A stretch of DNA of 6,151 nucleotides from JACRBK01 sp964427955. Lineage in GTDB: Bacteria > Chloroflexota > Anaerolineae > Aggregatilineales > Aggregatilineaceae. The first letter of the stretch is position 1, and each line of letters opens with the position of its first letter. The position numbers and the translations under genes were made by a program. Below, in pieces: positions 4,737 to 6,151 of the stretch. The stretch lies in contig CAYRWY010000360.1 of assembly GCA_964427955.1 (NCBI GenBank), positions 1 to 6,151 on the forward strand. Direction: 5' to 3'. The notes beneath the pieces were generated by a model. It was not told the origin of the DNA. It searched no databases and was given only the letters and a program-made list of their open reading frames with translations.

Positions 4737-6008
4737 ATGAAAAAAGGTCGTTTGTTTATCCTGGTGCTGCTCGTGGTGGCGATGGTCGTCACCGCGTCCG
4801 GGACGCTGCGCTCCAATGTCGCCCGCGCGGACGAGACGATTACGGTCATTTTCCCCAAGCACGAAGCCGATCTGACCGGGGCCTTCGAGGCGCGCATCCA
4901 CGAATTCGAAAAGCAGTCGGGCATCACCGTCAACCTGATCCAGAGCGACTGGGACTCGGTCGCGGCCAAAGTCGTGCCCGAACTGGCGACCGAAGGCAAA
5001 GCCTACGACGTGGTCGAGTTCGACAACTCGTGGGTCGCGCAGTGGTGCGGCGCGGGCTGGGTGACGCCGCTCAACGACTACGTGCCCGCCGGTTACACTG
5101 ACGGCATGATCCAGGGGTTGGTCGATCTGTTCACCTGCCCCGATGGCTCGCTCGCGGGCGTGGTGTGGAACAACGACACCCGCTTCTTCTATTATAATGC
5201 CGCCAAGCTGGCCGAGGCCGGTTTCGACGCGCCGCCCGCCACCTGGGACGAGCTGATCGCGCAGAGCGAAGCCGCGCAAAAAGCCGGAGTCGTGGATTGG
5301 GGTATGGCCCCCTTCTGGAACCAGGAATGGTCGCTCGGCAACGAGTTCCACTTCTGGACCTATGCCTTCGGCGGCGAGATCGTGGACGATCAGGGCTGCT
5401 TCCTGTTCAACCAGGACGAAAAGACCCTGGCCGCGCTGAACTTCATGATCGACACCCTCAAGAACGGCATCTCCGATCCGGCGGGCCTGACCTACAACCA
5501 GGCCGCCTCGCAGGATGTCTTCCTGAGCGGTAAGTCGCTGTTCCTGCCGCAGGGGATCGCCGGGCTGCTGACCTACGCCGACGATCCTACGCTGTCCAGC
5601 GTGGCCGGTCAGATCAAAGTCGGCAAGGTTCCCAGCGATGGCCCGTCCCTGACCCTGCCCGAAGCCTACGCCATCCCGGCTAAATCCGAGCACAAAGACG
5701 CGGCCTGGAAGTTCATCGAGTTCATGACCAGCCAGGAAACCAACAAAGTCCTGGCGCAAGAAATCGGCCTGCTGCCGATCTGGACCGCGCTCTATACCGA
5801 TCCCGATCTGACGGCGCTGCGTCCCTACTGGGCGGACTTCTCGGCGCAGTTGGGCGCGGTGCGCGGCCTCTCGATGCTGACCTGGTACGGCGATTTCGTG
5901 GACATCTCGTCCGCCGAGGTCCACAAGGCGCTGGCGGGCGAGCAGTCCGCCGAGGATGCGCTCAAGCATACCGCCGACGGCCTGGCCGATTTTGACTGTA
6001 TGCCGTAA
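4737..6008 (+). CDS. Family 1 extracellular solute-binding protein of an ABC importer
   Basis: A 423-residue exported binding protein, probably for a sugar or oligosaccharide (substrate inferred from family only). Residues 1-31 are a signal peptide: MKKGR, a long hydrophobic core, and ARA before D32. There is no lipobox Cys, so it is predicted to be released by signal peptidase I and not lipid-anchored. Family 1 landmarks are ITVIFPKHEADLTGAFEARIHEFEKQSGITV (33-65), YDVVEFDNSWVAQWCGAGWVTPLNDYV (90-116), GVVWNNDTRFFYYNAAKLAEAGF (141-163), PATWDELI (167-174), and the late KDAAWKFIEFMTSQE (320-334). Four cysteines (C104, C134, C221, C421) could make two disulfides. ATG 4737 has a strong AAGGAG site eight bases upstream. 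It stops with TAA. No permease or ATPase gene is in the window; only 143 bases remain downstream, and they are repeat-rich. Confidence 0.93.
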   Translation: MKKGRLFILVLLVVAMVVTASGTLRSNVARADETITVIFPKHEADLTGAFEARIHEFEKQSGITVNLIQSDWDSVAAKVVPELATEGKAYDVVEFDNSWVAQWCGAGWVTPLNDYVPAGYTDGMIQGLVDLFTCPDGSLAGVVWNNDTRFFYYNAAKLAEAGFDAPPATWDELIAQSEAAQKAGVVDWGMAPFWNQEWSLGNEFHFWTYAFGGEIVDDQGCFLFNQDEKTLAALNFMIDTLKNGISDPAGLTYNQAASQDVFLSGKSLFLPQGIAGLLTYADDPTLSSVAGQIKVGKVPSDGPSLTLPEAYAIPAKSEHKDAAWKFIEFMTSQETNKVLAQEIGLLPIWTALYTDPDLTALRPYWADFSAQLGAVRGLSMLTWYGDFVDISSAEVHKALAGEQSAEDALKHTADGLADFDCMP

Positions 6009-6012
6009 GAGT

Positions 6013-6039
6013 TGACAGTGGGCAGTTTTCAGTTGTTAG
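6013..6039 (+). repeat. Short CAGT-rich iterations
   Basis: Just after the solute-binding protein stop, the bases contain ACAGTG, GCAGTTTTC and TCAGTTGTT in close succession, an imperfect iteration of a CAGT core. It resembles short degenerate intergenic repeats. No terminator hairpin with a T-run was found between 6009 and 6060. Confidence 0.3.
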
Positions 6040-6059
6040 TAGGCCTTTATGCTCGTTCG

Positions 6060-6151
6060 GCCTCACCTCTCATCCCCCAACCTCTTCTCCCCTCTCCGGC
6101 CCCGCCAGCGAGGGAAGAAGAGGAGATCACTTCCCCCTCTCTAACTCCGTT
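6060..6151 (-). repeat. Dispersed repeat, diverged inverted copy 3 (cut by window end)
   Basis: The reverse complement of copies 1 and 2 reads CACCCCCCG, then C-rich CTCTCC, then GGTGGCGAGGGGGAG; the + strand here reads CATCCCCCAACC, CCCCTCTCC, GCCAGCGAGGGA and AGGAG in the same order, so it is a diverged member in the opposite orientation. CCTCTTCTCCCCT (6081-6093) pairs with AGGGAAGAAGAGG (6111-6123) with one mismatch. A further C-rich arm, TTCCCCCTCTC (6131-6141), begins a possible second hairpin that is truncated by the end of the window. Confidence 0.6.

Noticed and set aside
4719..5969. Long minus-strand open frame opposite the solute-binding protein gene
   Set aside because: It is a shadow caused by G/C-rich codon use of the + gene: no ribosome site, low-complexity R/G/V-rich translation, no family motifs, whereas the + frame is a clear binding protein with signal peptide.

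Overview
This window looks like a piece of a high-GC bacterial chromosome, most likely from the Chloroflexota (Anaerolineae-like). The reasons are G/C-rich third codon positions, an exported protein with a bacterial SH3 domain carrying a Cys pair, a family 1 solute-binding protein, and G/C-rich dispersed intergenic repeats of the 'CACCCCC...CCCCCTCTCC...GGCGAGGGGG' kind. The taxon is inferred from style, not from a marker tree. The content is mostly ordinary housekeeping and transport, with one damaged toxin-antitoxin locus.

Layout from left to right. (1) A HIT-family nucleotide hydrolase/phosphorylase on + (7-513). (2) A gap filled by palindromic repeat DNA (532-642). (3) A thiolase on + (701-1921), closed by a G/C-rich hairpin terminator. 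(4) A MntA-HepT (nucleotidyltransferase/HEPN) toxin-antitoxin pair on - (2011-2683). The antitoxin mntA is intact, but hepT carries a single in-frame amber codon after residue 20, followed at once by GTG. (5) A secreted SH3b-domain protein on + (2896-3765). (6) A convergent, self-contained rplS unit on -: gene 3827-4177, a two-hairpin leader, an extended -10 promoter and an intrinsic terminator squeezed against the end of the SH3 gene. (7) A 440-base non-coding region with a second copy of the repeat and a promoter-like sequence. (8) A secreted family 1 ABC solute-binding protein on + (4737-6008). (9) A diverged third repeat copy in the opposite orientation, cut by the window end.

The genes do not form one pathway. 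HIT, thiolase, SH3 and rplS appear to be separate transcription units. The solute-binding protein should feed an ABC importer whose permease and ATPase genes are not in the window; they may lie downstream. The most notable points are the interrupted hepT beside an intact antitoxin, the repeat family with two near-identical copies and one inverted diverged copy, and the structured leader of rplS. I found no convincing evidence of a wholly new system.
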